Shown in pieces: positions 33,101 to 44,400 of a DNA stretch of 64,000 bases. Numbering within the stretch: position 1 is the stretch's first letter; every line of letters starts with the position of its first letter. The notes beneath the pieces were generated by a model. It was not told where the DNA came from, did not search any database, and saw nothing but the letters and a program-made list of their open reading frames with translations. The position numbers and the translations under genes are program-made. Origin of the DNA: Rehmannia glutinosa (lineage: Eukaryota; Streptophyta; Magnoliopsida; Lamiales; Orobanchaceae); NCBI GenBank assembly GCA_016081115.2, contig CM071924.1:88984616-89048615 (forward strand), in the 5' to 3' direction.

Positions 33101-36100
33101 GCTGCTGCTGTGGTGGTGGTTGAGATGTGAGAGATACAGAGTGGGCTATCCAATTTAATTTAAATGCTTGAGTGCATATTCAATACTTAAAAATATGAAC
33201 CATTTCTTGGAGGTTACTAATCTGCGCTTTGGGGAGCAAATGCATAAACCATAATAAAGAACATTATCATGGGAATGTTGAGTTGAGAAATGAAATACAT
33301 GGAGCATATACATGGGAGTTTACTTGCGATGGTGTTTCCATACCCCATCCATTCTTTAAACCAGGCCCTGTTACAATGGATTTGATGAATCAGAGTTGTG
33401 ATATCTAATTTTCTGTTAATCACAGGAGTGAAAGTAAAAAGTGCTGATGAGTGGTCATTTGTGTACAGGTTAGAGTCTGTAGAGAAAAGAACACAGGTTC
33501 TGTGTACGCAATGAAAAAGCTTAAGAAATCAGAAATGCTTCGCAGAGGCCAGGTACTGGATTATTTGTCGTCAGATGATTCCGATATGATTATGTTTTAC
33601 TATATCATTGTTTTTTTGTTTGTTTGTTAGGTTGAACATGTGAAAGCTGAAAGGAATCTCCTTGCGGAGGTGGACAGCAATTGCATTGTCAAACTCTATT
33701 GTTCTTTCCAAGATGATGAATTTTTGTATCTTGTCATGGAATATCTTCCTGGTGGAGATATGATGACTTTATTAATGAGAAAAGATACGTTGACGGAAGA
33801 TGAGGCCAGATTTTACATAGCAGAGACAGTTTTGGCTATTGAATCTATCCATAAACACAACTATATACATAGGTCTGTATATCGCTGGTTTGAATGCATA
33901 GTTTCATTTCAGCATGCTTTTTTATGCATTCCCATCAAGCATCTCCGTGTGTGTGACTTTTTCTTCTTTACCTTTGATTTGCTGCAGAGACATCAAACCT
34001 GATAACTTACTACTTGATAGACATGGTCATTTAAGATTATCAGATTTTGGCCTGTGCAAGCCTCTAGACTGTAGTACTATACAAGAAGACTTTTCAGTTG
34101 GAGATAGCTTTAATGGAACTTCAAGAAGTGATGCTCCAAAACGCTCACAACAAGAGCAATTGCAACATTGGCAGAAAAATAGGAGAACACTCGTAAGTTT
34201 GGCGAAAGGCAATTGTGGTTTTGCATTGCACTGCTACTACAGTAAGATGTTACTGGCTAGTAACATGTCTTGGTTTGGATAGCTGATTAGCTGTGCTCTC
34301 TGAATCATTATTCATGTTGAACTGCACTAATGATAAACTTTTCAATTACCACAATACTGTTCTTTGAACTATTGAGATACTCTGGGCTAGATTTTTTTTT
34401 TCATTCTTATTTTATTTTCGGTGAATGCAGGCTTATTCAACTGTTGGTACACCTGATTATATTGCTCCAGAAGTTCTGCTAAAGAAGGGTTATGGAATGG
34501 AATGTGATTGGTTAGTTCATAATTACCCAAGAATTTTTTAGTTGCACTTATATTAGATATACACACAAGTTTATGTATTGTCAGAGATTGTATAAATATT
34601 TATATAAGGATTAATTGCAAAAAGTACCCCTGGGGTTTGGGGTAGTTACAAAAAAAACCAGCTATGTTTCAAATTACAAAAAGCACCCCTATGTTTGAGG
34701 GATCGCGGTAAAACTAATGGAATTTGTGTAAAGTCAATAATGCCCCTGACGCAATTGCCAAAAAAAAAAAAAGAAAAAATTGAAGGAGAAAAAATTGGAC
34801 GGGCAAAATTACACCCATATAGTTTGGAATCTTTTATGTAGTTAATGGAAAACTAGATGGATTCTTTTTCGTAATCAGATTGGGGTATTTGTAAGATTTT
34901 GGGAGGGGTTTTGATGTTATGTAATTTTTGGAAAAGTGAAACAATTTTCAGTTCTTGTGTTTCTTTTATTTATTTATTCAAATTTCAATTTTCTTGTTCT
35001 GATTGTAGATATGCTTAGGATAGTTGGAGATAGATAATTAATGGAGAATTTTGTAGTTTATGTTGAAACTGAAGGATGTTTTTGTAAGTTATAACAATTG
35101 GCAGGGTTTTCTGTAATCTTTTGTGGATAACCAAAGGATTTTTGCCTACTCATAATCCGTGAACAGTACTCCAGGGGCATTTCGAATTTTCAGATCATTT
35201 TTTTGACGACGTTAGCAAATTCCATTAGGTCAAGTAACAATTGCGGTTAAATGTTAGATTGAATCAAACTTCAGGGGTATTTTTGTAATTTTGAAACTTA
35301 GCTGTTTTTTTTGTATTTACCCCAATTTTGGGTACTTTTTGTAATTACCCTAAATATAAATTATCTTTTGTTTTTGCTTTCCTCTTCTGGATATGAATAT
35401 CTTCTTAATGGATTTACGTTTTCACAAAATATTTCTTTGCTTGCTCGTTCCACTTTAAACATCCTTCTTTTGTGATATTTGTTATTTATCAACATCCCAC
35501 CCAAAAAAAAAGGTCCATGTTGTTGTTGGACTGAGTGGATGGGAAGTTGATTTCTTTCACCTATTATGGAAAATGAGGTTTCTCTTGTTGTGCAGGTGGT
35601 CCCTTGGTGCTATCATGTTTGAAATGCTTGTTGGTTATCCACCCTTCTATTCTGATGATCCTATGTCAACATGTAGGAAGGTAAGATAGGATTCTTTCAA
35701 TGTTGCATGAAACCTATTATAATGTTATGCTATGTCATGGAGTTCGGTTATAGATACAGTTTGCATTGTTTTCTCTTATCTGAGATTGTTTATGAGGGTT
35801 TCGTCAATGGCAGGATTGCTCAAGGAATTTTTTTTCTCCTCTTTCTCCTTGTGCTTGTTCTGCTTTTAATTATTTGAGGCTGGAAATGTAGTTAGAGAAC
35901 ATTAAAACACTGATTTTGTTGAGTGGTTACTCCTTTTCTTTTGCTGCATTATTGTTGAGATAACAAAATTTTATGCTTTAATCTTTCATCCTCTATGCAT
36001 CTTTGGTTCATTCACCAAATCTATTTTGTGACGTCATATCATGCTTAATTACTTTTACCTCCCTACCTTGCAGCTGGATGCACTATAAGTTAAATGCATG

Positions 36101-38214
36101 TATCATTTATTGAAGATTTTCCTATGAAATATGAAATTAATGTTGGTTTCTTGCTTTTATATGCAGATAGTGAACTGGAGAACACATTTAAAATTTCCCG
36201 AGGAAGCTAAACTTTCTTTAGAAGCAAAAGACCTGATAAGCAAACTACTTTGTAGTGTGAACCAGAGGCTTGGTTCAAACGGGGCAGATGAGATAAAGGT
36301 GTTGTACAGTGTATTCTAATGCAAAGTTCTTTGATCACTTACTTGAGTTCTCGAAAATCCGGTAAATTTTCTGCTTGTATAGGCCCATTCTTGGTTTAAC
36401 GGGGTTGACTGGGACAACATATACCATATGGAAGCTGCATTTATTCCTGAAGTTAAAGATGAGTTGGACACCCAAAATTTTGAGAAGTTTGAAGAGGTAT
36501 TGATGTCTCTTCAAATGAGACATTTAATGTCTTTTGAAATTTTGTTTATGACTTATGAAAGATATGTAGCTAATGATAACTGTTTGATGGCTGCAGTCTG
36601 AGCACCACAATCAAACTTCATCAAAATCTGGTCCATGGAGAAAGGTACTCTTGCTGGTTCAACTTTGTAAATGTATATTTGGAAAGAATCGCTACTTTTA
36701 TGTACTCATTATACATGTATTTTGATCAATATGCTTGAAAACAGTATTCTTTGCTACCTACGAGAAACTATAGGATATTAGTTAGTAGTTACTACATTTT
36801 GCCTTTCCTGTCGGCGTGGCTATTGCATTCTGTGTGATCTTCAGACGAAAACCTGTATTGCTTATATTGGTTACAATTTACAAGTATTAAAATTTAGTAA
36901 AAGCAAAATTTGTTTCTATATTTTACAAATTGCACCGATTGAGGGGGTATTCTGTCCCACCATTTCATTCAATTGGGTGTTGTTTCTAGTGCTGAAGAGG
37001 TTTCATTAGAGTATTGAACATGTAATTAGTCCTTTCTTTTCTGTCTGCTGCTACCAAGCTTATTTTTCTGTATTTTCAGATGCTTTCATCCAAAGACATC
37101 AACTTTGTTGGTTACACATACAAGAACTTTGAAATTGTGAATGACTACCAAGTTCCTGGAATGGGTATCTCTCCCTCTCTCCCTTTGTGTGTGTTGTGTG
37201 TGTCTTTCTGAGCGCGCGTGTGCTTGTGTTTGTGTACTTATATTCTTTCAATACCATTTTGTATGAAGCTCTCTTATTTCTATCGGTGCATATGCAAAAA
37301 GAATCATTGTGCAGTTGATTTTGCAATGTATGCAATTGTATGCTTGTGTAGTATAACTCTCATGGTAACACTTTGGTTTTGTTTTGTGATTTTTTTTTCA
37401 CAGCTGAACTAAAGAAGAAAAATACCAAGTCAAAGAGGCCGACAATTAAAGCGCTTTTTGGTATGTGTATATGTTCTATTTAGTTCTTTGATAGCATCCT
37501 CAATATGTTTGGCAAATAATGGTTTCCTAGACCATAAAAAACTCAATATTATTTGCATACATTGAGCTTTTTGAAGAAAAGACTTCATATAAAGAATTGA
37601 AAAGAAGAAAAATAATAATTTAATTTCCTTCAATACATTTTACCACTTCTCTCGCTCTAGGTGTTAATCGTGTAACAACTTCCCCCAATAATCCTTCCTT
37701 TTGTTTTGCTTCAATTTTAATCCATGTGAGGCTTAGTACTAAATTATTTGATGTCTAATATAGATGTTGTTTCTGAAATAACTTCACTTCTTCGTGCTTT
37801 AGTGTTTAACTTGCTTATTAAAAATAGGGATAACTTCGAAAACTACCCCTGAGGTTTAGTCTAATTACAGATAACTCTATCTATCTTTCAAAAGTATAAA
37901 GAGCCCTTGAGGTTTGTATTGACTTAACAAATATTTGTAAAAGAAAATCAAATTTTAAGGGGGTATATGTAATTTTAAATAATAACGGGGTATTTTTGCT
38001 ATTAGGCTAAACTTCAGAGATAGTTTTTGCAATTACCCTTAAAAATACTCGGTAGTAGCACACTGTATGTACTTGGAGCAAGCATATCATTTTTGTCTTT
38101 TTTCCTTTTTTTTTAAGCTTTTTTTGGTGATCCATAAAGTTGACTATCATCTTATTTATGTGTTATATTCTAACAGAGGATGAGTCAGAAACATCTGAGA
38201 CGGCCAGCCAATAA
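30151..38214 (+). CDS. NDR: NDR/LATS-family AGC serine/threonine kinase
   Basis: Thirteen coding exons: 30151-30371, 31393-31567, 33469-33552, 33631-33872, 33988-34192, 34431-34510, 35596-35680, 36167-36298, 36383-36496, 36597-36644, 37080-37164, 37404-37460 and 38177-38214. All introns are GT-AG and the frame is open: 521 aa. The N-terminal helical MOB-binding region spans about 46-119 (KQRVAAAKQYIENHYKEQMK). Kinase residues: Gly loop GKGAFGE (126-132), Lys148, Glu167, HRDIKPDN (240-247), DFG 260-262, APE 321-323. A basic insert before the activation segment (KRSQQEQLQHWQKNRRTL) is the NDR hallmark. Ser312 (AYSTVGTPDY) and hydrophobic-motif Thr475 (VGYTYKNF) are the expected phospho-sites. 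The family, with MOB1 and a Ste20-type kinase, controls polarity and growth; which Arabidopsis member it matches is uncertain (At1g03920/At2g19400 group). An in-frame stretch above the ATG has no Met. Two MITEs lie in introns. Confidence 0.93.
32820..33135. repeat. G-rich low-complexity block in NDR intron 2
   Basis: One strand is strongly biased to GGTGG, GTGGTGG and GGAG words, unlike the AT-rich intron around it. No reading frame with a recognisable domain was found on either strand. It may be a captured fragment of other genic DNA. Confidence 0.4.
34608..35350. mobile_element. Long fold-back MITE copy 6, in an NDR intron
   Basis: Starts GGATTAATTGCAAAAAGTAC and ends TACTTTTTGTAATTACCC. 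The arms of about 130 bp are inverted (AATGGAATTTG against CAAATTCCATT), but the centre is about 480 bp, against near zero in other copies. The flanks TTTATATAA and TAAATATAA match at 7 of 9. It may be closer to a longer ancestor, or contain an insertion. Confidence 0.6.
37827..38038. mobile_element. Fold-back MITE copy 7, in an NDR intron
   Basis: Starts GGGATAACTTCGAAAACTAC and ends AGTTTTTGCAATTACCC. The 9-bp repeat TTAAAAATA lies at 37818-37826 and 38039-38047 with no mismatch. Confidence 0.8.
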
Positions 38215-38596
38215 AATCTCTGCAAAGCAGAAGCTCTATGTATTTATAGTCGATTCTATAGAAGTGCACCAAATTTGTTTGAATTGGAATTTTTAGTGTC
38301 TTCCCAGTTTCTTTCTAACCATTATTTAGAGATGTTCAGTGACAAATTCATCTTTTTTAGTTTTTTTTTTCCATATTGTTTTCAAACCACAGCGTATTGT
38401 GTGAAAAAAATACACAAATTGTTTATTTTCTAGTTGAAAGAAACTCTGTACATGTTGACAATAGTGGTCCCAACAAACACTCTCTGCTTACAGCCACTTT
38501 TCTTTATATGATGTTCAAGTGGACTGGTTTATTGATGGGCTTGTTCCCGAAATACAATGGTCCTAGTTTGGCCCATGAGATTATGTCGCATAAGTT

Positions 38597-38720
38597 AATC
38601 TTTTTTTAGTACAATGTGAGATAATAAGGGAGGGGACACACTCGTATGAGATCGAATTGAGTTAATCGCCCTTACAACATAAGACTTACCACCTGGAAAG
38701 ACAAGAGTGATCCGTCACAA
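38597..38720 (-). mobile_element. SINE-like repeat copy C
   Basis: Minus-strand reading: CCAGGTGGTAAGTCTTATGT (A-box-like), AATTCGATCTC (B-box-like), ACGAGTGTGTCCCCTCCC, TGTACTAAAAAAA. CATAAGTT occurs on both sides (38589-38596 and 38721-38728), a probable 8-bp or longer target duplication. It is the best-preserved member of the family. Confidence 0.6.
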
Positions 38721-39040
38721 CATAAGTTCTTGGCTATGACTGAATTGAGCAAATTTTGGGTGCCCTTTAATTGAAATGTGACACACTATACAATTTAGAA
38801 TACAAATAGGATATTCTATTCATCTATACTTTTTGCAAATAAAAATGTAACAGATAATCATTGCAATGTAATGGATAACTCAATGGAATTCGCTTACAAG
38901 TAGGAAAAATAAAATCTTAGAAGAGCATAGTGTTAATTAACTAAAATCAATAACATCGGTCATGTTTTTTTCCTCTATCTTTGAAGTATTTCTCCATATT
39001 GTGGATTTCCTGTTTCAATCCTATTTCTGTGTTGCAATCC

Positions 39041-39061
39041 AAACACACACACACACACACA
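39041..39061. repeat. (CA)n microsatellite
   Basis: An uninterrupted run of about ten CA units within AT-rich intergenic DNA. Confidence 0.9.
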
Positions 39062-40007
39062 ATGTGATCCACAACTAAATATTCGTTAAGAACATTGTTC
39101 ACCAAGGTGCTCAAATACTCTCTACCCCCAAAAAAGGCCACAGTCCTTTGTCATTTCCCCCCCTCATCTTTCCTCATGGGAGGATAGGGAAAGAGATTTC
39201 TCGTTTCACTTTTATTTATTTTCTTGTTTACTTATTATTTTGTCACATTTTGCTGAAATTTATGTCTCCAATTAATAAGTAGAAGTTTTTATCCCACAAT
39301 AAGTGGTGGTTCATGTTTTGTATTGTTTAGTTTTTCATTTACCCCATCATTTAAAATTCAAATGACCCACTATCGGAAGATTAGTGACAAATGTTGGCAC
39401 GTGATTTGTCCAACACTATTGTTACTTTCTAATTTTACTTGGATCATATATGTATAAGCTTAAAATATATTTATATATGTTATAGTTTCATATATGTTTA
39501 TAATTTGTAGACTTTATAATCAATTGTAAAGTTCTTCTACTAAATGAAATTGATCGTTTTTTAAAATAATCATTACGAACATATTTTATACACTTAGACT
39601 ATTACTAATTAAACAAAAGGATAAAATATGAATTTGGGAATAATAAAATTTCAACTTGACTTTATTGTCCTCCAACCGTAGTAACATCAAAGATTTATTC
39701 AAACCCATGATTAATACATTTTAATAATCAAACCGTAACTAATAATTATTAGATAAAATCACTACCAAAACCCGACGTGTTATTCTTGGCATCTAGCCAT
39801 TATCTCCATCTCCCTGTCTCACTATGCCGGCCCAACCTATCTCCAATAATATATCCCCTCATTTCAATTTCTGACCATTTCTTTCCTCCCTTTTCCATTC
39901 ATATTCCACCTTCAAATACTCCCCTGCAAACCCATTAATTTACACTACTTATACAATAATATTTCTCCCTTTATTAAAAAAAAAAACAAAAATTACTCGT
40001 TTTTGTG

Positions 40008-41336
40008 ATGCTGAAAGAAAATTATGAATCCAACCATGTAAACAACCCTGGAAAAAACGAACTATCCCAATGGGTCGAGCACGTAACCAAACAACTCATG
40101 ACAGAAGATTACTTACCCGAAACCGGAACCGAAACCGAAACCGAACTTTCCAGAAACCTCCAGGCATCGCCCGAATTCCGGCCCAAAAAATCCGCCAGAA
40201 GAAACCCGGACGACGGCCCTGGACCAATCGAACCGGGCCTGAACCTCCTCACTCTCCTCTTCGAATGCGCCGTCGCAATTTCGGTGGATAATTTAGGCGA
40301 AGCCCACAGAATGCTTCTCGAAATAACACAAATGGCGTCCCCTTACGGCCCGTCTTGTGCCGAAAGAGTCGTCGCTTATTTCGCGAAAGCGATGTCTAGT
40401 AGAGTCATCAACTCCTGGATTGGGTTCTGCTCTCCCCTGGTGAACATTAAAAGCCTACACTCTTCTTTCCAGGTCTTCAACAACGTCGCCCCGTTCGTGA
40501 AATTCGCGCATTTCACGTCGAACCAGGCGATAATGGAGGCGTTCCATCGACACGAACGGGTTCATATAATCGATCTGGATATCATGCAGGGCCTGCAGTG
40601 GCCTGCCCTGTTTCACATTCTGGCCACGCGGCCCGAGGGCCCGCCGCACGTGCGTATGACGGGCCTGGGGAGCTCTGTGGAGCTCCTGGCAGAAACTGGA
40701 AAGCAGCTTTCCAGTTTCGCCAGGCGTCTCGGGATGAACTTTGAGTTCATCCCAGTAGACAAGAAATGTGGAGAGATTGCGGATCTGGCGACGCTTCAGG
40801 TCAGGCGAGGTGAGACGCTGGCAGTCCACTGGCTTCAGCATTCGTTGTACGATGCGACAGGCCCGGATTGGAAGACAATGAGGGTTATCCAGGGTTTGGG
40901 CCCGAAAGTGATTACATTGGTCGAGCAGGAAATCGCGCACGGTGGGTCGTTTTTAGATAGGTTTGTTATCTCACTGCATTACTATTCGACTCTATTCGAT
41001 TCGTTAGGGGCGTTCTTGCCTGGCGATGATCCGGGCCGGCACCAGGTCGAGCATTGTCTCTTGCATAGGGAGATTAACAACGTGCTGGCGATCGGGGGCC
41101 CGGCCCGGAGTGGGGAGGATAAGTTTAGGCATTGGAGGAGTGAGCTTTTGAGGAATGGGTTTTTGCAGATACCAATGAGTACTAATTCAATGGCTCAAGC
41201 ACAATTGATACTCAATATGTTTCCACCTGTTCATGGGTATAATCTTGTGCAAGGTGATGGAACATTGAGGCTGGGGTGGAAAGATACTAGCTTGTACACT
41301 GCCTCTGCTTGGACTTCAGCAAATCCTTTCAGATAG
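40008..41336 (+). CDS. GRAS transcription regulator, SCARECROW/SCL23 clade
   Basis: A single open frame of 442 aa from ATG 40008, which is followed by MLKENYESN; an in-frame GTG just before it is not a plausible start. The N-terminus (1-75) is short and acidic with a TETETE repeat. The GRAS domain is complete: LHRI about 78-140 (LLTLLFECAVAISVDNLGEA), VHIID 185-189 in HIIDLDIMQGLQWPALFHIL, LHRII about 225-280, PFYRE region (DRFVISLHYYSTLFDSLGAF, 317-336), and SAW (LGWKDTSLYTASAW) at the end. AVHWLQHSLYDATG and GGPARSGEDKF are closest to SCARECROW, but the long N-terminus of SCR is missing, which is more like SCL23. SCR partners SHORT-ROOT to pattern endodermis and bundle sheath; that role is not shown here. 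GC content is higher than the flanks. AATAAA at about 41583 may be the poly(A) signal. Confidence 0.9.
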   Translation: MLKENYESNHVNNPGKNELSQWVEHVTKQLMTEDYLPETGTETETELSRNLQASPEFRPKKSARRNPDDGPGPIEPGLNLLTLLFECAVAISVDNLGEAHRMLLEITQMASPYGPSCAERVVAYFAKAMSSRVINSWIGFCSPLVNIKSLHSSFQVFNNVAPFVKFAHFTSNQAIMEAFHRHERVHIIDLDIMQGLQWPALFHILATRPEGPPHVRMTGLGSSVELLAETGKQLSSFARRLGMNFEFIPVDKKCGEIADLATLQVRRGETLAVHWLQHSLYDATGPDWKTMRVIQGLGPKVITLVEQEIAHGGSFLDRFVISLHYYSTLFDSLGAFLPGDDPGRHQVEHCLLHREINNVLAIGGPARSGEDKFRHWRSELLRNGFLQIPMSTNSMAQAQLILNMFPPVHGYNLVQGDGTLRLGWKDTSLYTASAWTSANPFR

Positions 41337-41744
41337 TATTAAGTGATTTTAAATTTGTAATTTTCTTTTTTGGCTTGTTTTTTTTTTTTCGATGCATGTT
41401 TGTTAGCTTATTATAGTAGTCTAGGTTTTTTATTCGGACATCTTTGGTTGAAATCACATGTGTAGTTTATTAAATGTGATAATTTTGCTAGCAAGGCTGC
41501 AAGGTGAATTTGACACTTCATTTTTGGTAGGAGAGCTCCACCATTAGGCTACAATGAGAATATTTAATTTCTTTGTCTACGTAATAAAGTAAAAAAAAAA
41601 TCTTGTAGGCAAAAAAATTTGAAAATGGGATGTCTTCCAAAGTTTCAAGAGTGACAAGTATTCAACCACTATGTTGGATTTACTTTGGTTTTATTTATTT
41701 TATATATTTACTGTATATAAAAGCCAAAAGGCATACAAGAGATC

Positions 41745-41868
41745 AACTTGTGCTTCGATTTGTGTAGAAGTTTGTCTTCTACGATTGATTCGAGTTCGAT
41801 CTCATATGAATGTGTGTTCCCTCGTGTACTATCTACAATGTACTAAAAAGAAAATAAAAAAAAATTGA
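41745..41868 (+). mobile_element. SINE-like repeat copy D
   Basis: GTGTAGAAGTTTGTCTTCTA, then GATTCGAGTTCGATCTC (B-box-like), CATATGAATGTGTGTTCCCT, TGTACTAAAAAGA and an A-rich tail. It is collinear with copies A and C. No convincing target duplication. Confidence 0.5.
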
Positions 41869-42069
41869 GCACCTGAATTTCGTAGCTTTATTGGGTCCAA
41901 GTTGACCGACTCATTCGCTTAATGTAAGGAGCGGCTCTAGGTAAGTGAGGGCCACCTATGTAATACATTCAATTTAGTCCTTCAAAGTAATTGTTCAATC
42001 TATTAATCCCCTATTCAACAAGAGTCATGTCATACTATGTAACAATAATATTGTTAGAACACGTCACGA

Positions 42070-42219
42070 GGGATTGAGATTTCATATTCCACTTTTTCTA
42101 TTCCATTTTATATTTCATATATTGGATGAATAACATGTATACAATTATGAAATAACACGTGTCATTCATCTAATATATATGGAGTGAAATAAGAAAAGTG
42201 AAATATGAGATATCATCCC
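42070..42219. mobile_element. Hairpin MITE related to the one at 28781
   Basis: Left arm GATTTCATATTCCACTTTTT pairs with right arm AAAAGTGAAATATGAGATAT. Inner parts carry GATGAATAACATGTATA and ACACGTGTCATTCATC. Similar inner words occur in the 28781 element (GATGATAGACACATGTATTA), suggesting one family. A clean target duplication was not found. Confidence 0.6.
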
Positions 42220-43412
42220 GACGAGGGCGCCTCAATCTTAAACCCAATTGAGGTTTATGGTAGGTCTACATGTGTCACGTCATAATTTTAAATACTCACG
42301 ACATTTGAAAGCCTCTCTACACTATCACAAACCCATACAATTATACAAGTATTTTAGTAGTAGTAGATCAAATTGGTCATTTCTGTTTTGTGAAAATAAA
42401 AAATAGCTATTGTTTTCAAAAACATATTTTTTAGCTATTTTTGACTAAAAACTAACGGTCATATCATTCATGTATTCTCTTGTGAAGTATTGGCTATTTT
42501 TCAAAAAATTAATACGGTACATAACTCGATCTTTAGAATCATCTAACTAGGGATGGAGCTAGACACTCCATTTGGGAGGGGGCTAGTTAACTTTTGGGGG
42601 CTAAATTACTAAAAACACAAATTCTTAAGTACTAAAATTAATATTTTAAACAAAATATATAGGGATTACTTAAGTTTTAAAAATTTGGGGGGCTAAATTC
42701 CCCACTAATACACCACAAGGGCGCCCAATGTAACAAGTCATGTATTGGTTCCCAAAAATAAAATAAAAAAGTAAAGTGGACATTTGAACTCAAAATAGCC
42801 AAAATATATATTTTTGAAAAAAAAAACATGGCTAATAAATAATTTTGTTATGAAGAAAATGTCAAAAATCCGATGGACTCAATATTTTATTTATGTGTCT
42901 CTCTCACAAAGTATTACTTTTCCGAAAACCCATAACCGTTCTCATGCATACTTTTGGGCCTGGTTTAAATACTCAAGCCCAAATCCCCTCCCACCAGGGT
43001 TGCTATGAGACGTATGGATTAAAGTATCACACCTTACCGTATGATTGGTATGTGGGAATGGGGTAAGAATAGAATGAACATTCCTTGTTTCATTCTCATT
43101 CACATGCTTTAGTAATATGCTTTAGTAATGAGATTCCTCTTCTCCCCCATGGGTTTAGCTATTCCCAATCATCAAGAATGACTCAAATTTTATTTTTAGT
43201 AAAATTATCTTTCTATAAATGACAAAAATATTGGATATAATCTATATTTTCGAAAAGTAGTGTTATAAATAAAAAGATATTTATAATTTGAATATAAGTT
43301 ATATTTAGTATTTTAATAAATCATAGTCAATTTCTATCAATATTCAATAGTTAAATCAAAACTTTGATATAAAATTCTTTTGTTGATTTTCTATATTTTC
43401 TTATGAAAAATA

Positions 43413-43676
43413 GAGATAATTACAAAAATACCCCTAAGGTTTGGGATAATTACATAAAAACCTGATTTTTTAAAATTATTTGATCATGTCTTACATTTTC
43501 CACCTTCATAAGCAAAAAAAAAATATCAAACTCCCCCTAATATTTATAAAAATACTATAGTTACCCCTTAAATTTAACACATATCAAACCCGATTGAGTT
43601 TTTTTGTAATTTTAAAATATCTCTGGATTTTTTTGTAATTAGCCCAAATCTCAGGGGGTATTTTTGTAATTATCCC
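43413..43676. mobile_element. Fold-back MITE copy 8
   Basis: Starts GAGATAATTACAAAAATACC and ends GGGTATTTTTGTAATTATCCC. The flanks TGAAAAATA and TAAAAAAAT are only partly alike. Confidence 0.65.
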
Positions 43677-44011
43677 TAAAAAAATATTATACAAAATATT
43701 TTTGATATCATAGATATAAATCTATATATATATATATATATTATTCAAAGACACATTAAAATAATATTGTATCAATTCACGAATAACATATTTAATAAAA
43801 TTTATTTAAAAATCTTATTTAAGAGAATTTGATACTTTAAAATCATTTTTCTCAATTACTATTATTAATTTACAATTACGAAACAAGTTATTTAAATCAA
43901 GTAAAAATCGCCATCCATTCATTTCTCCATTCATTGTACATACCAATCATAAGAATAGAAATACTACATCATTCCATTCCCAATGTTATTCGATTCCTAA
44001 ATTCATTCCAT

Positions 44012-44400
44012 TCGATAGAGACAACGAGATCTAGAGCCTGGGACTCGGGAGGTCGTTAGAACGGGTCCCGAGACCGAATGAGGACCCAAACCGGTCGAAT
44101 TGATAGGCCCTGTTGGTCATCGTTGATTTAACGACAATCAAGTACAATCCATCTCTCGAGTTGCGACACTTGGCGAGAATGTGATTCCTTACAGTGTCGG
44201 GGTGATTATTATAAATACCCATCTACATAACATAATGGTATTCGCTATTCACCTTACTTTTACCTTCCTTTTTACCTTTATCGTCTTTTACACTCCACTT
44301 CAAGAACTCGATCCGACTTAGGCATTGGAGGGTCTTAGTAGGACCACCCCGGCTAGCCGGCGTGTGTTAGTTTATTTTAGGTCATTGAAGAACCGAACCC
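44012..44400 (+). promoter_or_regulatory. Partial 5' LTR of the Gypsy element
   Basis: TATA-like TTATTATAAATACCC at 44207-44221 is followed at about 44310-44360 by ACTTAGGCATTGGAGGGTCT and GGACCACCCCGGC, the arrangement seen in plant Gypsy U5 regions. It does not begin with TG, and no matching right LTR is in the window. Confidence 0.5.

Larger units (their letters stand above)
38215..40007. other. Intergenic region between the NDR and GRAS genes
   Basis: Starts with the NDR 3' UTR and ends with the GRAS promoter and leader. It holds a SINE-like copy (38597-38720) and a (CA)n microsatellite (39041-39061). A TATA-like AATAATATATCC near 39845 could serve the GRAS gene. No other gene is seen. 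Confidence 0.5.
41337..44011. other. Intergenic region downstream of the GRAS gene
   Basis: Repeat-rich and AT-rich: SINE-like copy (41745-41868), hairpin element (42070-42219), fold-back MITE (43413-43676). Inverted motifs TGATTGGTATGTG (about 43037) and CATACCAATCA (about 43943) may bound another non-autonomous element about 0.95 kb long containing that MITE. No host gene recognised. Confidence 0.5.

Noticed and set aside
36897..36949. Ninth complete MITE copy
   Set aside because: Only the central motif ATTTTACAAATTGCAC is present, without ends or target duplication, so it counts as a fragment only.
40455..40940. 161-aa minus-strand frame opposite the GRAS gene
   Set aside because: Antisense of a GC-rich coding region; no family motif, and the plus-strand frame is a complete GRAS protein.
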